From: Strigamia acuminata
Taxonomy: Eukaryota > Arthropoda > Chilopoda > Geophilomorpha > Linotaeniidae
Direction: 5' to 3'
Length of the DNA: 64,000 nt
Assembly: GCA_949358305.1 (NCBI GenBank)
Contig: OX442323.1
Location: 7,998,001 to 8,062,000, forward strand
The notes below the pieces were generated by a model. It worked only from the letters and a program-made list of their open reading frames with translations, did not search any database and was not told where the DNA came from. Positions 24,700 to 39,692 of the stretch are shown in pieces. Both the position numbers and the translations under genes were made by a program. The stretch's first letter is position 1; each line of letters starts with the position of its first letter.

Positions 24700-27600
24700 G
24701 GGTCTGGGTAACCACTACACAGTTCATTATGTAATATATCATTATATTAAAAAGAATTAAATGACAACTAAAAATACACTAATCTTACCAAAGGCCTTTT
24801 GGCTGTTCCCAGAAATCTTTAGTTCTGGTTCCCCCCTGGGATTAAGGGCCCTGAAGATTAAACTTTAACTTCATTCATCAAAATTCAAAAATAAATAAAT
24901 AAATAAATAATTTTTCAAAAAAAAATTATGGACCCTGGACCCTATTTTTCAAAAAGAGACTTTTTTGTTTTTGTTGAAGGACTAATGATTTTTTTCCTTC
25001 CTTTTTCGGTAAAAAATCTATTTTAAAATGCTCAAACAGCCAAAATGGCCGCCTTATCCCCCTTTGGACTGCATTAATTCAATAGTCGTCACCCTATGAC
25101 TAATAAAGGGGTCACTCCCTATTTAATTATGCAATCGGTTAATCATGCTCCACTATAAAATTGGTCCGAATTCGAGAAGGAAATGCAATAAAATAAAAAT
25201 AATGAAAACAGTTGGCTTCTCACTTCTCCCTGTTTAAACAAAAATAGATTTGTGTCGTGTACACCAGCGCCGTTCCGTACTTGACCGTGACGCTGCTACT
25301 TTAGGATTCTTCTTTTTTCCTCTCTCTTTTTTTTTTTATTTATTTTTTTAACTGCAGCCATGAAAAAATAAAAATCCTCATACATATATTTTAATGGTCT
25401 GGGTTTAGAATTTTTATATCTTTTTGTTGACAAGATTAAAAAGAAAAGAACATTCATCACTCGCTTGACAAGTTGAATTATTCAATTTATTTATTTATTT
25501 ATTTATTTGTATTTTTTTTTTATTTTAATTTATTTAAAATGGGGGATTTCGTTACTTGGTAAATAGAGCGCCGCCAATATTAATTGAAAAAATCAATTAA
25601 GTCAACTCAATTCAATTTTTTGATTGCAATTCTTCCGCACGAGTTGACCAACAAGTTACAAATAAATACAAATACAAAATGGTGAGAATTCGTTACTAAG
25701 CAACAACTCCCAGCACTAAAAACTGAGTCATTGACCCTTCCAAACATCACATTGGTCAACCGAATCGGAAAATCCATTAAAATCAGAATAAAAACACCCA
25801 AACAAGCAAATAAAATCAAAAATGGCGTCCAAATATTATTTAGTTCATAAATTAAATTAACACATTTGAAAATATAAAAAAAAAAAAAATTAATTTGGGC
25901 TAAATTCCAACACATTTTCAATATTGGTAATAAACCCAATTGAAAAAAAAAAAATTAAAAAATAAAATAAAATAAAATAAAATTTATTTATTTTTAAAAT
26001 TTTTATTTTTCTGTGTCGGTTTGATGGAGCGCCGCGCATTTGTATTGTCACTCGCAGCAAAACAGACGATTCCTCACCCATTTATCAGCCAAACACAACG
26101 AGAAAAACCAAGCCCTAGTCCAGTTACGAGTCTTACGACCCTCCTTGTATGTAAACCGGTATTAAGTCGACAAATACACATGTTTTCGATAAAAGTTGTC
26201 AAGACGGCAACATCCAGTATGGCGACGATGAGCAATAACAACAAAAAACACGCAAATCGACTAAAATCCGTCGAAATAAACACCAAAAACCATAAAACTA
26301 GTAAATCAAAACGATTATTAACGTATCAAATTCGATATTAGTCGGATGGATTACATTTCCACTACGAATCTATGCGATTGAGTAAAAGCAATGGGTAAAG
26401 CCAACTTACGGTATACGCGATCAGACCGAACAATTTTCTTTCTTTTCGTTTCTTTTCTCTCCTTCGATCCGTCTCAGTGTTTTGCCGGTCGTGTTTCACT
26501 CGGAGTAATCATGAAAAGTTTTATCCAGGTGTATCATGGGGTGAAACGAAGGGGCCTTACGTAGATGAATGAAACATGGGCCCGGCGGACTGTCATACGG
26601 CTCGCAATGTACTGAACGAGTTCTTTCTCGAGTGATAAAGAGGAGAGGGATTTCAAACGACCACAATGCATCGCGCGTTTTTCTTAGCATCGCCATCTAG
26701 CGGAATATTTAACAAGTTTATTTAGAGTTCTCGTTGGAAAATGGCGAAAATTATAATCATAGGGTTTTTAAACGACGCAAATAGGACGGGATTTTAAAAA
26801 TAAAACCTTATCGAGTAGTTTGTGTCCAAATTGGACGGTTTATTTTGGTCAAGGTTGTTTATATCGAATTTTTTGTGACTTTTTTTAGTGCCCGACTTTG
26901 TAATGACTTTGTAATAAAACGGATTGTCGAAAAAAATGCACTTTTTCTCGTTTTTGAGGCATTTCGAGCGAATAAAAGTGAAAAAAAATGAAAAGAACAT
27001 GTTTACTAAGGGGGAAATAGAGTGGACCCAGGAGCGATGACCTTGTGAATCCTTTCTATGGCCGACAAGGACGCCCCAGTCTGATGATAGTCATAGCTGA
27101 GGTAAACGAATAATCCTGGCCTAGGGCCATGCATGCGAGGAATGAGCTGGAGATCCCATTTACTTTAGCTCACAAAGTAACCTCAAGATGCCCACAACGT
27201 GTGCAAGGCCGGGCTTTGTAAATAATTGCTGCAAATAGCTCAAATTGCACGCGCAAAGTGTACCAAGGATGTTTTGCATAGAATAGATTAGGATCGAACA
27301 AATGCTCGTTTTCAACCTATTAACCCGTGACACGTGTGGTTGGAAGAGTAAAAAAGGATAAATAGAGTAAGAAAAGGTGGTTTTTCATCAGAATTAAAGG
27401 TTACTACGCGAATTACGAGTTTTTTTTATGGTTTTTTTTATTTTTTTTATTGAGTAGGCCTAAATTGAGATGATGTATCGTTTGTTGTTGTTGCGCGTGG
27501 GAGTTGCGCAGAGTAAAAATGGATTTTGGGAAGTGAGAACACGCATCATAGGCCACGGGTAATTGGTTGACCGTGAAATAATAAATCGTCTGTTGTCTTC

Positions 27601-27820
27601 GTAGCCCCATTTGCAAATTTGTAAATTCGGAGCTGTTTCCTCAGTAATTAGCTGCTAAATGCTCCGTGTATCTGGAGGTAAAAACAGAATTTTTTTGGAC
27701 GGAATTTATGAGGTTTTATGTTTTTGTGAGTTTATTTATGATGGTAAATTAGATGCGGTAAAGACGAAGTGAAAAAAAAAGTTAAAAAAATCGGATTGTG
27801 ATGGAAATTAGGTGAATGTG
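24700..27820. other. Gene-poor stretch with a possible promoter
   Basis: No coding exon supported. At about 26455-26520 a pyrimidine-rich tract is followed by GTCTCAGTGTTTTGCCGGTC, which contains the arthropod initiator TCAGT; it could be a start site, but its strand and gene are not resolved. The motif CGCCATCTAGCGG at about 26690 is common near insect promoters and repeats. Confidence 0.35.
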
Positions 27821-27825
27821 TATAT

Positions 27826-28520
27826 ACCAATAAATTCTTGAAAAATCTTGTAAATTTTTGAGAATTATTGTTAATTGTGGTAAATTCTTTAAAAATCTTG
27901 TAAATTGTTGTAAATTCTTGTAAACTGTTGTAAATTCTTGTAAATTCTTATAAATTCTTGTAAATTCTTGTAAATTCTTGTAAATTCTTGAAAATTCTTG
28001 TACATTTTTGAAAATTCTTGTACATTTTTGAAAATTCTTGTACATTTTTGAAAATTCTTGTAAATTCTTGAAAATTCTTGTACATTTTTGAAAATTCTTG
28101 TACATTTTTGCAAATTTTTTTAAATTCTTGTAAATTTTTGTAAATTCTTGTAAATTTTTGTAAATTCTTGTAAATTCTTGTAAATTTTTGTAAATCCTTG
28201 TAAATTCTTGTAAATTCTTGAAAATTCTTGTACATTTTTTGTAAATTCTTGTACATTTTTGCAAATTTTTGTAAATCCTTGTAAATTTTTGTAAATTCTT
28301 GTAAATTCTTGTAAATTCTTGTAAATTCTTGTAAATTCTTGTAAATTCTTGTAAATTCTTGTAAATTCTTGTAAATTCTTGAAAATTCTTGTAAATTTTT
28401 GTAAATTCTTATAAATTCTTTAAAAATTCTTAAAAATTCTTGAAAATTCTTACAAATTCTTGAAAAATTCTTACAAATTCTTGAAAATGCTTGCAAATTC
28501 GTGTAAACTCTTGAAAATTT
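27826..28520. repeat. 10-bp minisatellite (TAAATTCTTG)
   Basis: About seventy tandem copies of a 10-bp unit with mixed variants (TAAATTCTTG, AAAATTCTTG, TACATTTTTG). A ten-base unit keeps all three minus frames open, giving long KNLQEFTRIY-type peptides that are artefacts. Confidence 0.95.
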
Positions 28521-28559
28521 ATTGAAAAAACCTTGAACCATTGAACATTCTTTCAGATT

Positions 28560-31440
28560 CCTGATAACCAATTTGTCTAAACATAATTAATATTATTTAT
28601 TTACTAATCTTTCAATGTCAGCAAACCCATTCATCAATATCCAAAGTGTTTTTCAAGTTGCGGAAGAAATCCTTGAGATGTTTCATTTAAGAAGACATGC
28701 CATTCGAAAGCTCTCAAGAGGCACGAGAAAGGCTGCTGGCCTTTCATGCTTTCATTCAACTGAGAACTTTCTCATCTCTAATTACACCTAATTGTACACT
28801 TTCCACCAACAAACCAACCAATTTTCACCAAATAAAACCCAAAAACAAACCTAAACCAACCAAAAAATTCAATCAATCATTATACCTCCATCTTTTATTA
28901 ATTTAAAACCTCAAATTGTACCTACAAAAACTTTAATTACGAGGCCACGCTCTTCGCACCTCCTCACCTGTGAATATATCCGAGGCACGCGACCTCATTG
29001 ACCTCTCTTGAACGTGATGGGGCAGTGTGGATCGTGGCAGCATCACCTCAAATGGTCAGCCAAAAACAGCACAATTGGCCATTGCTCCATCCGCCATCTA
29101 TCCATCAACGCAGCTGCGTCCTCTTTCGCTTTCCTCCCACACGAGGTCAGAGGTGAACGACTCGCACGAGTACTCCATAATTAGAGCCGAAATTCATTTG
29201 GCGCGAGCTGCGAGTCGCCATCAGTCATCGTTGCCACCCACTCGCAGTTCAAGTGGCTGATTACTAAGACAAAAATGGACCCTTTCATCCCTCAACGAGG
29301 GTTAAAGTTGAAAAAAAAGCCACTTTTTGAACTAGAACTTAATAAAATGTAAACAAACCAACGGAAATAAACCCGCGCGCGTATAATTCACATTGTCACT
29401 CTCTTTCAAGGTTTTTTCCGCCGTCTAATTTTACCTTTTTATATCAGTAAAATGCCACACGGATGAGTGTGTGTGTTTGAAACGAGTGTTTTGTGTGCTG
29501 GCAGGTCTAATTTAATTTCCATCCTAACATGGATGTATTTGTACACACAATAAGAGGACTTTTGATGCGTTTGGCAATTCTTCACGTTGACTGCTCGCGA
29601 ATGCCAAGAATTTCGAGTGGAGTGACAAAAGTGAATAAAAATATCAAATTGATTAATCCACGTCTGTCAGTGCGACACTGGAAGCTTTCAATACGCAGAC
29701 TAGTCCAAGGCTAACGCTCTTATCCGATTTTATTTAAAAACTAAGTGCGAAATTGCTGACATATTCGGCCATTTGCAAAAAAAAAAAACAACTCGTTTCG
29801 CCGCTGTGTAACGTCAATGTAAACACAAATGGAGATTATATGCGCGTTATTTTTAGCACGTTTCCTTCTGGTTTTGGCGATTGACCCTCGGGATTTGACT
29901 TAGTTATTTTAGATGTAGACTTTTGCGATTCGTGGGTTATTATTATGCAATTTTACGCTTGGAATTTCTTTACCTTACATGCACGGCGCGTATGACCTTT
30001 GTAGATGTTTTGTTGATGTTGTGTTGGTTGGACCTGATCCACCTAAATGTCCTCGTTGGAAATTGATGGAATGGAGAAAATTGATTGAGTTTATAGTTTA
30101 CCTACCTTGGACTGCCATGGTTTGGCCAATATTCTAACCCGTTTATCATATCGTCGTGATTATCAGTTTAAGGCGCGCAAGGTTTCGTTTTTATCAATTT
30201 ATCTTCTTAAAATAAAAAATGTTTGAGCACGTTTTCGCACACAAACTTGTTTTTTTCCTATCGAGAAATCAATTTCTGAATGGTGTGCAATTTGCCAATA
30301 TTGCAAAATAAATTTCACAAAAAATATCTCTCGTGTTTGGAATATTTAGCGAATTAAAACACAAAGAAACGACGAAAAAGCAAATCATAAAACAAACAAA
30401 TCCTTCACCCCGATTCGTGTTGCGCCCTATAATTAAATAGTAGTTCTGTACATACATGTGAGTGTAATTTCGTATTGCAGGCCTTGGAAAGATATTTTTT
30501 AATCATTTTTCTTATCATCTTGTAATCAATAAGTAGGAGTGAACACGAGGAAAACATGGGGGCCAAAGAGTCAAAGCTACTGAAAGATATATCTTGATTC
30601 TCGTTGTTGTGTTTTCTATACTCGAGTGTATTTTAGTATTGTGTGCACGAAACAGATATAAATGACATCGTGAGGATTTGAAATTTATTTTTTCAACGAA
30701 CTATTAAGATTAAGTAAATGATACAAAGTAGTTGTTCGCTTCCTTTTTTGGAGGTTTTAAAAAATTCGTGCTGGAAATGCAAAATGGGTTTGCAACATAA
30801 TTTATTATTCATAATTTTCTGGTTTATAAGTTGGTGTTTTGTTTTTAATCCTCAAATTGGTTTAATGTAGGTTATAGAGTCCACATCCTCGTTAATTTTG
30901 GAATATTATATGCAAGACAAAGTGCTCCAATTCTTTGATGGATTATGATCGATGGAGATTAGATAAGTTAAGTGAGTCAAATAGTTTGTTAAATTTCGAA
31001 ATGTTTGCAACGTCTCAAAGTGGTTTACGAGTTAATCGCGAAGTAACCCAAGAAATGACCTTGCAAATCGATTAAACACGTCCTTGACTTTGGAGTTGGC
31101 TTGTCTGAGATTGGAGCAGAAGGGGCCCGGCAAAGGGGTTTTAGTGCTCATCCTGTTGGGGAAATTCCTGGAAACTGAATTCATTATATTTCTGCTCTGT
31201 CACTATAAATAAAAATAAAAGACGTAAAATAGGCGCGTTAAATTTATTTCCATGCTTGTACTTGTACTACACATAAACGACATTTTCTCTAACTAAAATC
31301 TGCATTCTTCAACAGAAGAACACAAAAAAAATTGGAAAAAAAACATAAAAATCACAAAAATTCTTTAGGATTTGCATGAAAAAAATTAAAATTGTAATTA
31401 TTAGACTGAATAAACTTTGTAAATTCAATCTGGTTTGATT
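28560..31440. other. Gene-poor stretch
   Basis: No supported gene. A 13-codon plus-strand frame at 30556 (MGAKESKLLKDIS) has a myristoylation-like N-terminus but no donor site. A TG-rich run lies near 29466-29480. Confidence 0.45.
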
Positions 31441-31494
31441 ATTTCCTCACTTTTGAATACATAAACGAAAAACAGAGCTGGATTGTCACAGGAG

Positions 31495-31740
31495 CACCCC
31501 AAATTTTCTTTCCAGTGAGGCTTTTAGGACCCAAAAACCGCAAAATTTCAAACCCATCAGGCTCAGAAAACCCAAAAACCCCAAATTGTCTTTCCAACGA
31601 GGCCCCTATGACCCAAAAACCCCAAATTTTCTTTCCAACGAGGTCCCTATGACCCAAAAACCCCAAATTTTCTTTCCAACGAGGCCCCTATGACCCAAAA
31701 ACCCTAAATTTTCATTCACCCAAAACTATAAATTTTCTTT
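31495..31740. repeat. About 44-bp minisatellite downstream of the CNG gene
   Basis: About five copies of a unit containing CCCCAAATTTTCTTTCCAAC followed by GAGGCCCCTATGACCCAAAA, more diverged at the left. It lies just 3' of the CNG channel gene, which is read on the minus strand. Confidence 0.85.
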
Positions 31741-31870
31741 CAATTAAACTCAGCCATCATATTTAATCAACATCCGTAATAAAACATAATTTCAGTGCTC
31801 GTCTCTTCCTTTATCATCCTAAATTCATCATCCATCATCTGTTCTCTAATTAAGCAACTACAGAGTATAA

Positions 31871-31876
31871 TTTATT
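31871..31876 (-). terminator. Polyadenylation signal of the CNG gene
   Basis: AATAAA on the minus strand, about 50 bases after the stop codon at 31926. Confidence 0.55.
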
Positions 31877-31925
31877 TCAATTTTCAATTCAAGCCTACAC
31901 AAAGCATAAAACATTTAATCAATCC

Positions 31926-34900
31926 CTAATTCCCATCCGTCGGCAACACCAACCGAACCCTCTTCTCCTCATCCAAATGTCTCTCCAAATACGCCACTCT
32001 CTGCTTCATCTTCTCCTGCCCGCTCACAAACTCCGCCAACAACCTCGCCAAGCGAGTTTGCAAAATATCGACATCCCCTTCCAACCTCTTGATCTTCTCG
32101 CCATCAGATTGATCCTCCAATTCCTTCCTCTTAACCGCTTCCAAATCAATCAGATTATCCTTCAAAAGAATCTCTCTCCCTTTCTCGAACAACATAGTCT
32201 TCGCTTCCGGATACTCGGTCAAAGCGTCCCACAAATCGTCCTTACTCAAGCAGAACAAATCGGAATATCCGACACTTCTAACGTTGGCCGTCCGCCGATT
32301 CCCGGTCTTATTCCCCGCGATGTTCAGCACGGAAATCTCTCCGAACACCGACCCGTCGCTCAACGTGGCAAAGACCGTCCGACCGTCGTCCGCCACCACC
32401 GTCAAGCGGCCCCTTTTCACTATGTACATCTCTTTGCCCACGTCCCCTTTCTTGCAGACGTAATCCCCCGGACTGAACACTTGTAGCCTCAACTTCAATA
32501 CTATTTCCACCAGTAGTCCGGCCTCGCAGTCCTGGAAAATCCTCACTCGTCTCAACGTGCCCATGTGCACGTGGATGGCCAGCTCCGCTTTCAGTTTGTC
32601 CGGCAGCGAGGCCAAAATGGCGTTCTCGTCCAACAACTGCTTGTTGGTCCAGAGGTAGTCGAACCATTGGATCACCCTCTGTTCCAAGTCCTTGCCGACT
32701 TTGCGCAGTTCCATGTACTGCTTGACTCCGTCCATCCGCGTCTGGAAGTCCGCGCGCGCGGCGTTCATGTGCGAGATCATGCTGCCGATGTTGCCGACGA
32801 TTGTGGCGAACACGAGCACTCCGACGAGGAAATCGCACACGACGAAGATGTATTCGGCGTCTTTTTCCGGCTGGGGTGTTTCACCGATGGTGGTCAAGGT
32901 GAGCGTGGACCAGTAGAAGGAGTAGATGTACATGTGGGCTAGCGTTCCGGCGTCTTTTGTTCGGTTGGGGGAGTAGACCCAGTTGTCCGTGCTGAATCCG
33001 ATTTCGTAGCTGATGACGAAATAGAAGCAGGCGTTCCAGTGGATGAGGATGAGGATGTAGATGATGACTTTGATGATGCGTAAAACGTTGGGGAAGTTGG
33101 TACGGGTTTCGGTGCGGTCGAAGAACTCGAGCATTCGAGGGAATCGCAGCACGCGGTTGAGACGGACGATCACGGGACATGGACATTGGTTGTCTTCGCA
33201 AGTCAGGCCGAGCCAGATGTAGGCTAAGTCCGTCGGGAGGATGCTCAGTACGTCCCAGAAGATTTGACCCGATTTCGTGTAGTTTAGGCGGAGGCGGTTC
33301 AAATCACGGACCATTAAGCCTTGTTCGAGAAAACCTGGAAAAGAAAAAGAAAAAACACAAAAAATTTGAAAAATCCTGAATTTTTTATAGTCCCGGAGTC
33401 TCGTTTTGAGATTTCGGGACAATCCCAGATAACCGAGACAATCCCAGACATCTGAGACAATCCCGGACACCCAGGACAATCTCGAGAGAATCCTGAACAT
33501 CCGGGACAATCTCGGACATCCCAGAGAATTCCGAACACCCGGGACAATCCGGGACATCTGAGTAAATCTAAACAATCCGAGAAAATCTCGAACATCTGGG
33601 ACAATCCCGGACATCCGAGTAAATCTGAACAATCCGAGAAAATCCCGAACATCTGGGATAATCCCGAATATCTGGGCCAATTCCGGACATCTGGGACAAT
33701 CCCGGACATCCGAGTAAATCTGAACAATCCGAGAAAATCCCGGACATCTGGGATAATGCCAAATATCTGGGACAATCCCGGACATCTGGGACAATCCCGG
33801 ACATCTGGGACAATCCCGGACATCTGGGACAATCCCGGACATCTGGGACAATCCCGGACATCTGGGACAATCCCGGACATCTGGGACAATCCCGGACATC
33901 TGGGACAATCCCGGACATCTGGGACAATCCCGGACATCTGGGACAATCCCGGACATCTGGGACAATCCCGGACATCCGAGTAAATCTGAACAATCCGAGA
34001 AAATCCCAAACATCTGGGATAATGCCAAATATCTGGGACAATCCCGGACATCTGGGACAATCCCGGACATCTGGGACAATCCCGGACATCGGGGACAATC
34101 CCGGACATCTGGAACAATCCCGGACATCCGAGTAAATCTGAACAATCCGAGAAAATCCCAAACATCTGGGAAAATGCCAAATATCTGGGACAATCCCGGA
34201 CATCTAGGACAATCCCGGACATCTGGGACAATCCCAGCCAATCCCGGACGATCCCCGACGCCCAGTGTTAAAATAAATTTCAATTTCGATGGTTAAATTA
34301 CCTTTGTGTGCATTGATTGTCATGTCTATTATGTATAGTAGGTCGCAAATGTAGTCTGCTGCTAACCAGAGATTTGGCATTAGGTTTTGTAGTTTCCAAA
34401 ACACCGATCTGCCAATAACCATGAGTGTGTTGTATAAGACGGCTATTGTGATCACGAGTAGCCAATTGTAGTAGAAATTCTTTGAGGTGTCTATTACGAA
34501 ACTGGGTGGGAAAAAGATGAAAAATAAATTAGAATTAATAGAATTAATCTACTGACTCAAATTTATTTTCTTTCTCGTTCTGTTCTGAATCCATTCGTCC
34601 GCCAAGAGCGAATTTCTCCAAAAACGAATCCGGACGGACGGGTTCTTTCGGCTCTTTCGATCCATTTATCCATTTTTGTAACACCTGGAACCAACACAGC
34701 AAAAATCTAATTAAACATTCCCACAGGAAGTCGAAGATGGCGAATTTAATGGCGTTGACTAAAATGACATTGGAGCTCATTTTCAAACTCATTCAATTTA
34801 TAACTTGAAAACCAACAAACTTAGAAGAAAGTTTCCAATTACAAAGTTGCAGAACACACTATAATTACCCTAAAAAAAATTAACTCCCTGAAAACTTCCC

Positions 34901-35586
34901 CATTATTCAGGTCAAAAACGAGAAATTAAAATTTTAATTTCAACTTGTTCTTCACATTACCACCGCAGCAAAACCAAAGGGGGCAGCAAACCTCAAAACA
35001 TTCGCCAGTCATTTTTCCTTTTCTTAACCGAACCGTGGGAAACTTCCACAAAAAAAAACATTTCCTAACTAATTACGCTCTACTCTACAACTTTATAATT
35101 AGAATTTTTTTTTCCCAAATCCAATCTGTACAAAACTCACCTGAATTTTTTGCACAACAACTCGAAATGTATTTCCCCTCGACGGCGCAGACTCGTCATC
35201 CAAACCGACATTAGCAATTTCTGGGTCATTTTCGTCACCAAATGATGATGATTGCTCCGGAGTGAGACGACTAATTGCTCTATTTTCCACCTCATTACCT
35301 TCCACAGGTGTCAAACGACGAGCCGAGTCTGTTTTTTCCCAAACAAATAAAATGTGTAACACTTTCGTAACGTAATTACTATAATCGCCAAAAAATAAAT
35401 ATTTAAAAAATTGCCTTCTCTCGTCTGAGCAGGAAATATCTTCGGGGTTATAGGCCGGGAAGGTACTAATTCCGAAATGGTTTGAATGACGTGATTCTGA
35501 ATCCGGGTTGGGCTGGTTTTCATAATTGGAGTCGAAGGAACTTCACCAGGCAACGTGCAAAAATCCGAGGTTGCTGAAGAGACCAT
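31926..35586 (-). CDS. CngA: Cyclic nucleotide-gated cation channel, alpha-type subunit
   Basis: Five exons join in phase to 698 aa: 35586-35415, 35328-35141, 34684-34557, 34501-34302, 33334-31926. A variable N-terminus is followed by S1 ([20 protein letters not shown]), S2 ([19 protein letters not shown]), an Arg-containing S4, and a pore with [11 protein letters not shown]. The pore Glu of TIGET is the cation-binding residue of alpha (CNGA) subunits. S6, a C-linker and a cyclic-nucleotide-binding domain follow (FGEISVL and RRTANV, where Arg-Thr binds the cyclic phosphate and Thr favours cGMP), then a C-terminal leucine-zipper-like coiled coil ([20 protein letters not shown]). The family forms plasma-membrane tetramers that pass Na and Ca in sensory neurons. 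Intron 1 appears to use a GC donor (GAAG|GCAATT), and the donor at 34556 (GTCAGT) is weak. Intron 4 holds a large minisatellite. Confidence 0.93.
33415..34250. repeat. 19-bp minisatellite in CNG intron 4
   Basis: The unit CATCTGGGACAATCCCGGA is repeated, with about twelve near-perfect copies at 33757-33975 and diverged copies on both sides. Blocks of CATCCGAGTAAATCTGAACA and CCGAGAAAATCC recur, giving a higher-order repeat. The intron stays open on the minus strand ([19 protein letters not shown]-type peptide) and appears joined to the last exon, but the acceptor TTTTCCAG at 33335 and the family's length show it is intronic. Confidence 0.93.
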
Positions 35587-36471
35587 TTTAAACCGTTAGC
35601 CAAACGCATCGCGCTTCGCCATCGCCACAGACACGAAAAATGCTCGTGTTTCGTGCAGTTCGTGCTTCTTCGGGCTCAATACAAAGAATATTAGATCCTG
35701 ATTAAAAGCAAATCGATAAATATTAACCTTGAATCGATCCCGAATTATAGTAATACCCGCTAACTAGGTCTGAAGTGTCTAAACGAAATTGAAATGTAAT
35801 TATCAAGTTGCGTGACCCAGCAACACGAGAGCGCAAATCACTTCATCCAGTGACAAGTTATGTCATTTACGTAATCCCGTACGAAATAAATTAACTTTTC
35901 TGACAAAATCTAACGTTTTTCAATACATTTTACGTCCAAATTTGTATAGTTTTCGTTAAACGTGTTTTTGTTCGTCTATATTCACTAAATAACCTTGTTG
36001 GAGTTGTTCCAATTGTACGTCAAAACTCATGCAATATTAAATCAATCCATTACCCGTTGATTAAAACGTCTTTTCTCCTCTTTCTCAATACAGCGAATGG
36101 ATTTTTTGCTATTGCCTCTTCATTTCTCGTGACCGCTTTATTGCATCGACATGTTAATAATATAAAATTAAATTTAGCTGTCACTTTTTATCTGCACCTT
36201 CTGTGCTTATGTAGATTAAAAAAAGCAGATTATTTTTAATTAAAGGGTTGTATTTCCAATTTTATTTTAATGTTGTAATAAAATGAAGAATAAATTGTAC
36301 ATTTTCAACTCCATAATCCATTTTTATTCAACCGGTTTAATAAAACCCAATCGTCCAATATACACATCATTCATTACATCAACCGATCACAATTGCGTGA
36401 CAATTTGATTTCAATGGATTAGTTTTCGTCCGACAGATCCGCGCACTCCATTCCATGGAATGTGGAAAAAC

Positions 36472-39156
<2,685 letters not shown>

Positions 39157-39692
39157 TTTCTTGAAATCGGAAAAACAGAGAGAAAATCGAATGTCAGAAA
39201 TTTATATGAAATACACGGTTTGAAATAGTCTCCTATTCCAATATAAATTCGTTCCGAAACATACTTTAATCATATTTACCTAAGGACCGACTCCAGTCAC
39301 GTCGGCCTTAGACACGTACAACGGGCAATATGGCGGCTAAGCCACATGTTTCGTAAAGAAAGAGAACTCACTTATTTTTGGAACACCAAAAATTAATTAT
39401 GTGACGTTAGAATTTGTAACGGTATGACGTTAATTTTGAGAAAATATGATGCAAAAACGAGAGCATCGTTTTGATCGGTTCTTTAATCGGCAATATTAAA
39501 AATTTTATTTGTATTTGAAAAGACTTTCAACATCTTTTAATGATTAAATAATAATTATATAATTAAATATTTATACAATTTCTTGTCGAGATTCCTACCG
39601 AAGTTCGTCGACCTTAAACGAGACGACGCCACTTATCCGCACCTGCGCAAACCCACCCTAATCCCACCCGATGATGTTTATGGCTGATAAAC
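39157..39692. promoter_or_regulatory. Divergent promoter region of ABCE1 and the DHHC gene
   Basis: This 536-bp gap separates the two start codons, ABCE1 to the left and DHHC to the right. It contains CAATATGGCGGCTAAG at about 39328, whose GGCGGC/ATGGC core resembles YY1/Pho-type sites often found near housekeeping promoters. The transcription starts themselves are not resolved. Confidence 0.5.

Noticed and set aside
27782-28571. Long minus-strand open frames of KNLQEFTRIY repeats resembling a coiled coil
   Set aside because: This is a 10-bp minisatellite open in all three minus frames; coiled-coil likeness is a by-product of the base composition.
30556-30597. Small frame MGAKESKLLKDIS with a myristoylation-like start
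   Set aside because: It stops after 13 codons with no donor site, so it could be chance.
33335-34283. A 785-residue open frame that fuses a [12 protein letters not shown] repeat to the CNG channel
   Set aside because: The repeat part is intron 4: TTTTCCAG at 33335 is a good acceptor, the upstream exon joins in phase, and CNG proteins have no such domain between S2 and S3.
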